Origin: Crystallibacter degradans
Lineage (GTDB): Bacteria > Actinomycetota > Actinomycetes > Actinomycetales > Micrococcaceae
Assembly (NCBI RefSeq): GCF_012952295.1
Contig: NZ_JABBCH010000012.1
Span: 80,503-144,502 of the forward strand
Length of the DNA: 64,000 nt
Direction: 5' to 3'
Below, piece after piece: positions 51,397 to 59,805 of this stretch (positions are counted from its first letter, which is position 1; the number at the start of each line of letters is the position of its first letter). The notes beneath the pieces are model-generated. The model had not been told where the DNA came from. It saw nothing but the letters and a program-made list of their open reading frames with translations, and did no database searches. A program made the translations under genes and the position numbers.

Positions 51397-51425
51397 CAGA
51401 CCCCCGGCAGTTGGCCGGGGGTCTG
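51397..51425. terminator. Bidirectional terminator between permease and MFS genes
   Basis: Perfect 12-bp stem CAGACCCCCGGC (51397-51408) / GCCGGGGGTCTG (51414-51425) with a 5-nt loop. A-rich before (ATGAAA) and T-rich after (TTAAT), so it can serve both converging genes. Confidence 0.85.
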
Positions 51426-51444
51426 TTAATCACTGGCGGAGGTG

Positions 51445-52848
51445 CTACACCCTTGGTGTGAACGCGTTCTCCGGGGCATTGGCATACGCAACGGAGAGCC
51501 GGCGATACGACCGCGTGAGCAAGGCCGTGAGCCCCAGCATGATCGACGCGATCCCGGACACCAGGAACACTAGCGCAATCCCGCGGGCATCCCCCTCCCC
51601 CAGCAGCCACCCCAAGGACTGCCTCCCGGGCTGCGAATTCATGTAGGGAATGATCCAGAACTCGGCCAACGGCGCGATCATGAACGCGGTGATCGGGGCG
51701 GCCGCCGCCTCAAACGTCATGGCGAACCCGAAGACCCTCCCTTGGGTGGCATACGGGACCACCTTCTGGATCACGGTCTGCTCGGCGGCCTCGACCGCCG
51801 GGATAATCATCATGAAGATCCAAATGCCCAACGCGTAGAGCCACCACCACTCGCGGATTGTGAACGTCGCACCGAGTACGCCGGTGCAGGCCACCAGGAT
51901 CAGCATGGTGCGGATCGGGTTCTTGCCCAGCCCGAACTTGGCCACCAGCCCGCCGCCGATCAGGAAACCGGTCGCCGTCGCTCCCAACACCACACCCCAG
52001 ATCTCCACGGGGAAGATCGTCAGGCCGTACGGGTCCATGAGCGCCATGAACACCCCGCCTGTCAGGTTGTTGAAGGTGGTGAACAAGATCAGCGCGAACA
52101 AACCTTGGGTCGCTCGGACGGCTGCAATGCCCGCACGTATCTCGGCGAAACTCTCGCGCTCCTGCGCACGCACGATCCTGGGTTCGGGAATCCTGAGGAT
52201 AAGCAAGTGCACCAGCACCGCACCGCAGGCGACCAGAGCAATGATGATCGTCCCGCCCATGCCCAGCATCCCGATCGCCAGTCCACTGAAGACCGAGGTG
52301 ATCATGAACGCGAGCCCCTGCACGGTTCCGACCAGGCCGTTGGCATTGGCCCGGCGGTCCGTCGGCACCAATAGCGTCACGGTGGTGGACAGGGCGATAT
52401 TGCGCAGCTGTTCGATGACGGCGCCGATGAGCACCACGAGGGCAAAGAGCCAGAACCAGACCCCTGTCAGGCTCAGCAACGCGTCCTCCGGAACCAGCAG
52501 GAACATCAGTCCCGCCAGCCCAAAGCAGGCCACCGTGAAAAGCGTAGAGCCCACCATCACCGTGTGCTTGCGGTAGCGGTCCACCAGCACGCCGAAGAAC
52601 AGGCCGAAGAATGCGACGAGCAGCATGTAGGCGCCGCCGATGAGACCAGTGGCCAGCACGGAACGGGTCTCCAGGTACACCCAGAAGGTCAAAGCGAACC
52701 AGAGAAAGCTGGTGACCACGTTGGCAAGGGCCGTATTGACCAGCACGTGCATGAACGTGCGGTGCCCCGCTTCCGGCGGCGTCGCGTTGGTGGCGGCTTG
52801 CCTGTCTGCCGTTTCAATGTCCGCGGAGGACGGATCTTCCTGCGGCAT
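51445..52848 (-). CDS. MFS transporter
   Basis: 467-residue 12-segment transporter with the MFS_3/enterobactin-exporter-like pattern: HVLVNTALANVVTSFLWFALTFWVYLET first, then GVLVDRYRKHTVMVGS (motif A variant) and VEAAEQTVIQKVVP late in the second half. Such proteins commonly export macrolides, siderophores or other metabolites. An N-terminal 35 residues is hydrophilic. ATG 52848 is preferred, with a weak TTGGAAC upstream. No regulator is adjacent. Confidence 0.8.
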   Translation of the reverse strand: MPQEDPSSADIETADRQAATNATPPEAGHRTFMHVLVNTALANVVTSFLWFALTFWVYLETRSVLATGLIGGAYMLLVAFFGLFFGVLVDRYRKHTVMVGSTLFTVACFGLAGLMFLLVPEDALLSLTGVWFWLFALVVLIGAVIEQLRNIALSTTVTLLVPTDRRANANGLVGTVQGLAFMITSVFSGLAIGMLGMGGTIIIALVACGAVLVHLLILRIPEPRIVRAQERESFAEIRAGIAAVRATQGLFALILFTTFNNLTGGVFMALMDPYGLTIFPVEIWGVVLGATATGFLIGGGLVAKFGLGKNPIRTMLILVACTGVLGATFTIREWWWLYALGIWIFMMIIPAVEAAEQTVIQKVVPYATQGRVFGFAMTFEAAAAPITAFMIAPLAEFWIIPYMNSQPGRQSLGWLLGEGDARGIALVFLVSGIASIMLGLTALLTRSYRRLSVAYANAPENAFTPRV

Positions 52849-53014
52849 GTTCCAAGCGTAGAACCGATGTAAACCCGTTGAAAGAGCGACGGCAGATATC
52901 CGTGGAACCCTGAGCCGCCGATCCGCATCGAACCGTTGTCCCTGTCTTCGCAGCACTCGACCGACGTCAGGCGCGCGGCTCGTCCGAAAGGACGTCGCCT
53001 GACTGATGACTGGT

Positions 53015-53587
53015 TTAGCGAAGGTCGAGCCGCATGAGTACGCGGGGGAACCCGTTCAGGACCGAGTCCGTGTCGGCCGCCTTGATGAACCCAGCCCGCT
53101 CGAAGAGCTTACGTGTTCCCACGTATGCCATGGTGAGGTCCACCTTCTTGCCTTCGTTGTCGACCGGATATCCCTCGATCGCAGGCGCCCCATGATCACG
53201 GGCAAATTCGACGGCGCCTGTGAGTAAATGGTGCGAGATGCCCTTGCCGCGATGCCCCGGCCGTACCCGGATGCACCACACCGCCCAGACGTCGACGTCA
53301 TCCACATGCGGGATCTTCCGGTTGCCGGCGAAGCTGGTGCCCGCTCTCGGATGCACGGCGGCCCAGCCGACGACTACGTCGCCGTCGTAAGCGAGCACCC
53401 CGGGCGGCGGATCCTGCGCGCACAGGCGCTCCATCAGCTGCCCGCGCTCCGTCCCCCATAGGGCAATGTTGTCCTTCGACGAAATGCGATAGCTCAGACA
53501 CCAGCACACGTTCGCATCCGGCCGCTTGGGCCCGAGCATCGTCTTCACGTCGTCGAACGCCCTAGCAGCACGCACCTGGATCGTCAT
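53015..53587 (-). CDS. GNAT-family N-acetyltransferase
   Basis: 190-residue protein. The acetyl-CoA binding motif is IRVRPGHRGKGISHHLLTGAVEFA and the preceding VVGWAAVHPR strand is typical. WCLSYRISSKDN and ALWGTERGQLM at the front and the C-terminal GTRKLFERAGF region belong to a subfamily whose substrates are unknown. Start ATG 53587 has weak ribosome-site signal. A longer frame upstream to 53848 overlaps a repeated hairpin and does not look coding. Confidence 0.82.
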   Translation of the reverse strand: MTIQVRAARAFDDVKTMLGPKRPDANVCWCLSYRISSKDNIALWGTERGQLMERLCAQDPPPGVLAYDGDVVVGWAAVHPRAGTSFAGNRKIPHVDDVDVWAVWCIRVRPGHRGKGISHHLLTGAVEFARDHGAPAIEGYPVDNEGKKVDLTMAYVGTRKLFERAGFIKAADTDSVLNGFPRVLMRLDLR

Positions 53588-53786
53588 ACATTCACGTTGG
53601 CACCAAGGCCCGGCGCTGACAATGACCGTTGAAGACTGTGAGTGCAGGTTACAGGTGGCACGAGGACGAGATTGCCGTTGAGCGGGAAAAAATTGTCCCG
53701 TCTCAAATAAGTTGAACCACGTCTTCCCGGAATTGCGCGATTCCAACGAAAGTGAAACACATTTGCCGATTTGTCTCACTGGAATT

Positions 53787-53819
53787 GGCGCTGGCGTCAA
53801 GTCGTCGGTTTCAGCGTTT
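53787..53819. repeat. Dispersed hairpin repeat, copy 1
   Basis: First of three related 33-bp units: GGCGCTGGCGTCAAGTCGTC and onward to TTTCAGCGTTT. CGCTG pairs with CAGCG around a TCAAG-containing loop. Flanked upstream by TGGAATT as in the other copies. It lies at the end of the small 90-residue gene. Confidence 0.55.
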
Positions 53820-54090
53820 ACCGTCCCTTCTTGCCCAGTTTGGACCACGGGACAGTAGCTATTGCTGTGTCAAGATCCGCCGCTGATCTGCCCACAGCGC
53901 TCCTGTTCGCCAAGGCTACAGAGCGAGCGAAAACTGAGTAGCGATAGGGGTGTCCGAAACCGCGGTCACTGATCGTGATTTCTACCGTTCCAGCAGTCTC
54001 GTGTTGGCCCTCGAAAGTTGTCACTTGGGCTACTTCCCTAAGACTGCTGGTTTTTTCGATCTGCGCAATAACAGCCTCAATATTTTCCAT
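53818..54090 (-). CDS. Small uncharacterised protein
   Basis: 90-residue protein, MENIEAVIAQIEKTSSLRE at the start, then VTTFEGQHETAGTVEITISDRG and AVGRSAADLDTAIATVPWS. No Cys, no membrane segment. AAGGA 7 nt before ATG 54090 supports the start. Sequence looks folded (beta then alpha). Family not recognised. Confidence 0.6.
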   Translation of the reverse strand: MENIEAVIAQIEKTSSLREVAQVTTFEGQHETAGTVEITISDRGFGHPYRYSVFARSVALANRSAVGRSAADLDTAIATVPWSKLGKKGR

Positions 54091-54276
54091 GCTGCGTTCC
54101 TTTGGCCGGCGGTATGGCGCTGATGTTACCGTGGCCGGTCCCCATTTCACCGGCCACATCACAAATAGGCAAACAGAGCGATAATCGCGCCTACGACGAC
54201 GCCGGATGCTGTGTCCGTTTTTCACCAATCGTCCGTTTCTTCACCAAGCCACGGCAACGGACGAGACGATGGAAGC

Positions 54277-54309
54277 GGCGCTGGAGTCAAGTAGTCGGCT
54301 TCAGCGCTT
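54277..54309. repeat. Dispersed hairpin repeat, copy 2
   Basis: GGCGCTGGAGTCAAGTAGTC onward to CTTCAGCGCTT. GCGCTGGAG pairs with CTTCAGCGC with one G-T pair. Shares GACGATGGAA immediately upstream with copy 3. 490 bp after copy 1. Confidence 0.6.
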
Positions 54310-54388
54310 CATTCTGCTGCCAGGTACGACCGGAACGCCCGCTGGTACGAATAACCCACACCCGGAAGACATCTGCCCCTCCCGCTTC

Positions 54389-54420
54389 ATCCGGCACATG
54401 CCGCGCGGCATGTGCCGGAT
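54389..54420. repeat. Perfect 32-bp palindrome
   Basis: ATCCGGCACATGCCGC (54389-54404) is followed at once by its exact reverse complement (54405-54420). There is no spacer. In DNA it could form a cruciform; in RNA a 14-bp hairpin with a 4-nt loop. The flanks have no T-run, so it is not a typical terminator. Confidence 0.9.
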
Positions 54421-54751
54421 TTACTGGCCTTCGTCTGATTTCCTCCTACGGCACCATCGTGCGCTACCTCAACAGCGTTGGCACCGCCGCCACGGACCCT
54501 TCCACTGCCCCGTCGCCGACATCTACCGCCCCGACTAAACCCAGCTCTGCCGGCGTTGCCACTGGCGTATCGCCAAACGCCCGCACCTATGCGACTTTGC
54601 CTTTGCCGATTGAGTACACACGGAATTATGGATCAACCTGCCGCTCTGTGTATCGCGGCGGCAGCAGCCCGGCTGCGTTGGCGGACGATGGAGCCGCTGG
54701 CGAGTATCTGGTTTTTGCCCCATCCGCGGATAGAAGAAGAGACGATGGAAT

Positions 54752-54784
54752 GGCGTTGGAGTCAAGCAGCTGGCTCCAGCGTTA
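54752..54784. repeat. Dispersed hairpin repeat, copy 3
   Basis: GGCGTTGGAGTCAAGCAGCT onward to CTCCAGCGTTA. CGTTGGAG pairs with CTCCAGCG with one G-T pair. 475 bp after copy 2, so the three copies are evenly placed. Confidence 0.6.
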
Positions 54785-54939
54785 TGCTCTCGGCCGCGTT
54801 GCTGAGGCTGCCGCGGGACGCCGCGGGCCGCTACCTGCCAGGCCTTTGTTCGCCTTTCGTCTCCCGCGGCCAGTCGCCTGCCCTCCTTCAAGCGGTTAAG
54901 CTGATGGTCACGTGAAGTTGGGGAAATCAGGAGAGACAC

Positions 54940-55674
54940 ATGACGGAGAACTGGCTGGAAGAACCTCCTGCCGCCCAGTGGCATGACCTGCTGCTGGACA
55001 GCCAGGACATTACAAGCTTTCTCAACGACTTTACCCAGATGATTGCCGGATACCTCGCCGGAGACGGGGACGAAGTATGGTGCGCCGTAACGCTGCTGCG
55101 CGAACGGAAATCCACATGTGTTGCCAGCAGCAGCGACCGCGCCGCAGCACTGGACGAAATCCAGTACGGTTTCGGTGACGGCCCCTGCCTCACTGCGGCC
55201 CGCGAACACAGGATCGTGCACGTCCCCGACATGCGGCTGGAGTACAGGTGGCCGGGCTACAAGGACGCAGCTGCCGCCAACGGCATCATCTCGGTCCTCG
55301 GCTTGCCGTTCGAACTCGAAGACGGCGCCCGGGCAGGGCTTAACGTCTACTCCGACCAACCGAATAAGTACGATGACGCCGCTATCGAGGAGATCCACCG
55401 GGAAGTCCTGATCGCTTCCAAAGCACTCCGGCTGGCAATACGAATGGCGCGCTACCAAGACAGGGAAGCTCACATGGACGCGGCCATGCGTTCCAGGACA
55501 ACCATTGATCTGGCCGTCGGAATCATCATGGGCCAAAACAAGTGCAGCCAGGACGACGCGTTCAACGTCCTTAAAACCGCTTCCAGCAGCCGGAACGTCA
55601 AAATCCGTGACCTCGCCGCAAACATCGTCGCCGGCCTCGGCAAAGGCCCCGCCAAAACCCACTTCGACGGATAA
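54940..55674 (+). CDS. GAF and ANTAR domain protein (RNA-binding antiterminator type)
   Basis: 244-residue regulator. GAF domain at about residues 25-155 (GDGPCLTAAREHRIVHVPDM), then a helical ANTAR domain (about 170-230) with RTTIDLAVGIIMGQNKCSQDDAFNVLKTASSSRN in outline, the motif that binds hairpin pairs in mRNA leaders and blocks termination. Actinobacteria have many such proteins; targets are seldom known. Its own upstream stretch contains repeated hairpins, which makes it interesting as a possible self-target. GGAGAG 7 nt before the ATG. Confidence 0.88.
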   Translation: MTENWLEEPPAAQWHDLLLDSQDITSFLNDFTQMIAGYLAGDGDEVWCAVTLLRERKSTCVASSSDRAAALDEIQYGFGDGPCLTAAREHRIVHVPDMRLEYRWPGYKDAAAANGIISVLGLPFELEDGARAGLNVYSDQPNKYDDAAIEEIHREVLIASKALRLAIRMARYQDREAHMDAAMRSRTTIDLAVGIIMGQNKCSQDDAFNVLKTASSSRNVKIRDLAANIVAGLGKGPAKTHFDG

Positions 55675-55760
55675 CCGATACGTCCTAATCAGGACCGCCG
55701 AACCATCCTGGGGACTGTGGAAATAACGTTGTGGCTTGCCGGGAGAAACGGACGTACCCA

Positions 55761-55777
55761 ACGCAACTGCATTGCGT
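55761..55777. other. Hairpin after the GAF-ANTAR gene
   Basis: ACGCAA (55761-55766) / TTGCGT (55772-55777) with a 5-nt loop; GCCGGG (55738-55743) and CCCGGC (55785-55790) can close around it. Possibly a weak terminator between converging genes. Confidence 0.4.
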
Positions 55778-55844
55778 CCTATCGCCCGGCTATCTGACCC
55801 GCCGGCATGGGCAAGGACCGTTTTAGGACCTTGTTCAGGCTGCG

Positions 55845-56675
55845 CTAGGAATGGATGAACGTCTGGATGCCGGCTGCAGTTCTGGCGGCTGCCCCGTGCT
55901 GGACGATGTGCGGCTTGCCCTGTATTTCCAGGAAACGGCCTCGCGTTGCGATGGCGGCCAGTTTTTGGCACCAGGACCGGGGCGCTACCGGATCGCGTGA
56001 GCCCCGGATTACCAGCACGGGCTGGGCGATCCGGATAAGCCTCGCTTCCAGGTCGTAGGACATCATTATCGGAAGTTCAGTCAGATACCAGCGCATGCCG
56101 GAGCGGACATAGTCGGTGAACACGATGGCGTTGCCCGCCGGGCTTTCCGTGAGCGAGTTGACTCCCAGCTTGAGGGCCTGGAGCAGGACGCTTCGGCGCG
56201 CTGAATCGACCACGGGGCCGATCAGCACAACGTGCGAGACCAGGTCGGGGCGTATCAGGGCAAGTTCGGTGGCGAACTGGGTGCCCATGGAATGTCCGAC
56301 CACCACGACAGGTCCGGCGCCCAGCTTATCGAGTGTGCCCGCGATGACCGCGGCATATTCGGCGACGGAAATCTGCCGGTCGGGTTTGGCTGCGGCGCCG
56401 AATCCCGGCAGGTCGAAGGAATGGACGTCTCCGTGTGCAGCCAGGATCTGCTGCAGCCTGCGGTAGTAGCGGTGGGACATACCGATGCCGTGCAGGAGCA
56501 CGAAAACCGGGGTAACCGACGTCGTGTGCGGGCCGGCCAAAGAATACACGTGGGCGTCCAGGGAACCTGTGGTCACGATCCTTACCGAGAGCGCACCGTG
56601 CGCCCCCGCGCGGGTTTCGTGCGTCCCTGAAATTCTGGCCAGGACCGCCCTGCTCGTCCGGTTAGTGCGCTGCAT
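55845..56675 (-). CDS. Alpha/beta hydrolase
   Basis: 276-residue alpha/beta hydrolase fold. Oxyanion-hole region VFVLLHGIGMSHRYY, nucleophile elbow VVVGHSMGTQFA with S129, acid in VIRGSRDPVAP and the last His in GKPHIVQHG. Substrate is unknown; esters, lactones or C-C bonds are possible. AAGG precedes the ATG. It lies 97 nt downstream of the broken lipid kinase gene on the same strand, so the two may once have been expressed together. Confidence 0.85.
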   Translation of the reverse strand: MQRTNRTSRAVLARISGTHETRAGAHGALSVRIVTTGSLDAHVYSLAGPHTTSVTPVFVLLHGIGMSHRYYRRLQQILAAHGDVHSFDLPGFGAAAKPDRQISVAEYAAVIAGTLDKLGAGPVVVVGHSMGTQFATELALIRPDLVSHVVLIGPVVDSARRSVLLQALKLGVNSLTESPAGNAIVFTDYVRSGMRWYLTELPIMMSYDLEARLIRIAQPVLVIRGSRDPVAPRSWCQKLAAIATRGRFLEIQGKPHIVQHGAAARTAAGIQTFIHS

Positions 56676-56772
56676 CAGTTGACCTTTCGTGAACCCGGCG
56701 AAGGTGCCGGCTGTGCGGGGTTCTGTCCGGGCCGGCGGTTGAGCGCCTTGATCTTCCGTTCCTGCAATGCGC

Positions 56773-57672
56773 TCAACCTAGGACAGGCAGGGCGGACGGC
56801 GCGCACTCGATCCTGACAAAAGTCCCGGCATCAACCGACTTCACCTCACCGTCGATCTGGTACGGCAAGGGCTTGAGCGTGGTGAACTCGTAGCTGCTTA
56901 CGCTGGGCTGGTCTCCGAGGCCTTGGGTGGTGGCGCGCAGGGCTGTCAGCAGGACCCGCCACTTGGGCATGTGGGGGAAGATGACCACCTCGAATTTTCC
57001 GTCCGAGAGCTTGTCGTCGGCCTAGCTGAGCGTGGCGTACTTCGCCATCTCGGCAATATTGGCGAAGACGATGCTGTCGAACTTCCGGCGCTTGCGGTCG
57101 GTCTGTCGTATTTCGAAGGGCTGAAACTTTGAAAACGTCCGCACCACGGAGATCATCTCCTTGAGCGCGCCTTTACTCCCTTTCTCCAGGTCGATCGCCA
57201 TAACCGGTGTCAGGCCGAATCCGACATAGGAGTGCGCGTAGACACCGGGCATATCCGCCCCTTGTCCTGTGTGGATGCGCAGCAGGTCGATATGACGTAC
57301 CTGGCCCTGGGCGATGGCTTCTGCCAACGGCATGGTGCCTGTGGTCCGCCGGTGGTCATTCGCGTTTCCGGCGGCCATGACAGCACAGACGGCATCGGGG
57401 TTGCCGGCCTCCATGACACCGTTGACCACTTCGTTGTACCCGCCGTCGCCGCTGACGGAGACGATAAGAACGTTTCCGCCGGCGGCGGCAGCATCGCGGG
57501 CCAGCGAGACGGCATGTCCGGCATGCCCAGTCGGCCGGTGTATGATATCCGGCGTGTAGCTCAGCAACTCTCCCAACCGGTCGCGCAGCTGCTCTGCCAG
57601 TTTGGGCGCGTCACCGGTGCTGTTGGGATTGAATATGATGACGATTGATTCAAAAGTCCGTGCAAGATCCAT
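56773..57672 (-). pseudogene. Diacylglycerol/lipid kinase-family gene with in-frame amber codon
   Basis: A 299-residue DAGK_cat-type protein if read through one stop. The N part has SIVIIFNPNSTGDAPKLAEQL and the catalytic VSVSGDGGYNEVVNG (in place of GGDGT). Codon 217 is TAG (57022-57024) between MAKYATLS and ADDKLSDGKFEVVIFP, all in one frame. The C-terminal part continues normally to PSALPVLG at 56773. A CAG-to-TAG change is the simplest cause. ATG 57672 has GGAG upstream. Homologues phosphorylate diacylglycerol or related lipids at the membrane. Confidence 0.85.
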
Positions 57673-57842
57673 GAGCACTCCAAGTATTTGAGTCGGGAAC
57701 CATACCGGTCACCCTCCTCCATCAAGAATTGTAAGGCCGGATTATTCTGCCGACTTTGGAACGAACGGCCCTGAAGATATACGCATGCCGGAACGCCTGC
57801 GCCGTTGTGCTATCTATGGGGCGGGTCCGGCACCAGGCCGGG

Positions 57843-59228
57843 CTAGGCGGTGACGGTGGCTGGCAGGGCCGCAGCAATGCTGTGCCTCGTCTGCAGCCGC
57901 AGCTCCAGATCATTCATTACGATCGCGGCCAGGTCCTCTAAGGTTCGGGCGTCCCCGTCGGTGAATTCCCGTGCTTCTCGGTCGATCACGCAGAGGGTTC
58001 CGAGGTTGTAACCATCGGGTGTTCGCAACGGGACGCCGGCATAGAACTGCAGCCCGAATTCCCCTGCAACTAGGGGATTGGCCAGCGTCCTGGGATCCGT
58101 GGATGCGTCCGGAATGATCCACGGGCCGTCTTGAAGAATGGCTGAGGCACACAGCCCCGGATCCCTGCCGATCTGTTGGACGTCCGTACCGTGATGGGTT
58201 TTGAACCAGATGCGGTCATGGTCCACGATGCTCACGATCGCGACGGGTACGGAGAATACCCGTGCCGCGATCGCTGCCACCCGATCGAACATGCCGTCGG
58301 GAAGAGTGTCCAAAATCCGGTACCGGTGCACGGCCTGCATCCTGGACTCCTCCTCATCCGGCGGGGAGGAGCCGGCCCGGCGCCTCCCGGCGCCCTGGGC
58401 AATTTCCTGCCGCAACGCCAGGGAGACCTCCAGGGCGGACGGCCTGGAAGAGGGGTCGCGGGAGAGCATTGAGGCCAGCAGTCCGGCCCACCGGGGGGCA
58501 AGGCCGGCCGGGACGTGCGGAGGATGCAGCAGCCGGGCCAACGCCGATTGGATCGGGGCACCCGGAAAGGCCACCTCGCCGGTCAGCGCTTCGAGCAGGA
58601 CCAGTCCGAGTGAATACACGTCACTGGGCGGGCCTACCGGCTCCCCGGCAGCCTGCTCCGGACTCAGGTAGTGCGGCGTTCCCGAGACGATCCCGTCGTT
58701 GCGCCCGTCGTCTCCAAGGATCATGGCGACGCCGAAATCACTCAGCTTGGCACGCGGCCTCGGATCCTGGTTGTTGTAGTCAACCAGGAGGACGTTGGCA
58801 GGTTTGACGTCCCGGTGGACGATGCCGTGGTGATGGATATAGGCCAAGCCGTCAGCAAGGTCATGGCCAATCAGCGCCACATGCACGGCCGAGACCGGTG
58901 ACTGGGCGCGACGCCTGCGAAGATCCGGGCCACGGACCAGCTCCATGACCAGGTAGGAAATTGACGCGTTCGCTGGGTCTATGCCGGCATCGAACAGCGT
59001 TACGAGCGCATGGTGGCTCATCCCGGCCAGAATTCGCACCTCGGATTCCTGCCGGCGGGCCTGCGCGGCGTCGCCGTGCCGGCCTTCATGGAACACCTTG
59101 ACCGCCACGTCCCGCTCCAGCAGTTGATCAACCGCACGGTATACAGTTGATTGTCCCCCGCGGCCGACGAGTTCCTCGACCCGGTACCGCCCACTGAGCA
59201 GGCGCCCGCGTTCGATCATGCCCAACAT
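57843..59228 (-). CDS. Serine/threonine protein kinase with C-terminal GAF domain
   Basis: 461-residue signalling protein. Kinase domain at about 14-280: Gly loop VGRGGQSTVYRAV, K44 in DVAVKVF, catalytic D140 in HRDVKPANVLL, metal D164 in LSDFGVAM and SGTPHYLSPEQ. A linker follows and then a GAF domain (about 310-445) with FSVPVAIVSIVDHDRIWFKTHHG-like sequence and GVPLRTPDGYNLGTLCVIDRE. There is no membrane segment or PASTA repeat, unlike PknB. A kinase fused to a GAF sensor suggests control by a small ligand or redox/light signal. AGAGGAA upstream of ATG 59228. Confidence 0.87.
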   Translation of the reverse strand: MLGMIERGRLLSGRYRVEELVGRGGQSTVYRAVDQLLERDVAVKVFHEGRHGDAAQARRQESEVRILAGMSHHALVTLFDAGIDPANASISYLVMELVRGPDLRRRRAQSPVSAVHVALIGHDLADGLAYIHHHGIVHRDVKPANVLLVDYNNQDPRPRAKLSDFGVAMILGDDGRNDGIVSGTPHYLSPEQAAGEPVGPPSDVYSLGLVLLEALTGEVAFPGAPIQSALARLLHPPHVPAGLAPRWAGLLASMLSRDPSSRPSALEVSLALRQEIAQGAGRRRAGSSPPDEEESRMQAVHRYRILDTLPDGMFDRVAAIAARVFSVPVAIVSIVDHDRIWFKTHHGTDVQQIGRDPGLCASAILQDGPWIIPDASTDPRTLANPLVAGEFGLQFYAGVPLRTPDGYNLGTLCVIDREAREFTDGDARTLEDLAAIVMNDLELRLQTRHSIAAALPATVTA

Positions 59229-59373
59229 CAGATTCCTCTCAAGTCAGTGGCCTGGTCGCTTCACGCAGTCCCTGTGCGGGATGGACGCCAAGTCGACAGA
59301 ACCATGTCATTTACTCCCAGTGCCCGATTTCGTCGCGCCAGAAAGCGCCGCAGCGCTGTGCCGTGAACCGGGT

Positions 59374-59628
59374 TCAGGTCAGTCTTGGATAACTGGCCAG
59401 GAAGTAATCTGCCGCGGCCGGACCTTTCATGCACAGGCCGTTAGGGCCGGCACCGACGCGGTTCTTCATGGCAGCCCGGAAGGTTTTCTCCGTCCGGCGT
59501 GGAGTCCGTGTGACTTCGCACCAGCTGACGTAAAGACCGTACAGAGGATCGGGGGCAAGCGTGCAATCCGATTCAAGGTCAGGGGCGGTGGCTTCCTGCA
59601 GGAATCGGTCGAAGTGGGAATGTGCCAA
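59374..59628 (-). CDS. Small uncharacterised protein, possibly winged helix
   Basis: 84 residues, MAHSHFDRFLQEATAPDLE at the start; the PLYGLYVSWCEVTRTPRRTEKTFRAAM segment resembles the small winged-helix modules seen at the ends of phage primases. Starts with TTG at 59628, with a poor ribosome site, so the start is uncertain. No partner genes. Confidence 0.45.
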   Translation of the reverse strand: MAHSHFDRFLQEATAPDLESDCTLAPDPLYGLYVSWCEVTRTPRRTEKTFRAAMKNRVGAGPNGLCMKGPAAADYFLASYPRLT

Positions 59629-59779
59629 GGTGGCTCTTTTCCTCTGGGGTGCCTTGGTGCCGCCGTTTCGCTACAGCAGCAATGACTTCGAAGACGTGCA
59701 CCAAGCTCCGAAGCGTCCGCCGCTCCCCGACTGAAGTGTCTGGCAGACCGGACGACGCCGAAGCAACGTCCCTACACCG

Positions 59780-59801
59780 TAGACTTTAGGCGTAGACTAC
59801 G
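59780..59801 (+). promoter_or_regulatory. Promoter/operator of the TetR gene
   Basis: TAGACT occurs at 59780-59785 and 59793-59798, each a good actinobacterial -10 box, and CGTAG-A-CTACG (59791-59801) is an inverted repeat. The second box ends 7 nt before the ATG at 59806, so transcription would start about at the start codon, giving a leaderless mRNA. The palindrome is a likely autoregulatory site. Confidence 0.55.
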
Positions 59802-59805
59802 GGTA

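Larger units (their letters stand above)
54091..54939. other. Gene-poor stretch with repeats and palindrome
   Basis: No convincing gene in 849 bp; several open frames overlap but their proteins are rich in Arg, Pro and Ser with no family likeness. It holds copies 2 and 3 of the 33-bp hairpin repeat and a perfect 32-bp palindrome. The promoter of the rightward GAF-ANTAR gene must be near 54880-54930. Confidence 0.5.

Noticed and set aside
54102..54899. 265-codon plus-strand frame before the GAF-ANTAR gene
   Set aside because: Contains two copies of the repeat and the 32-bp palindrome; protein rich in Ser, Pro, Arg without family pattern. The region is better explained as non-coding.
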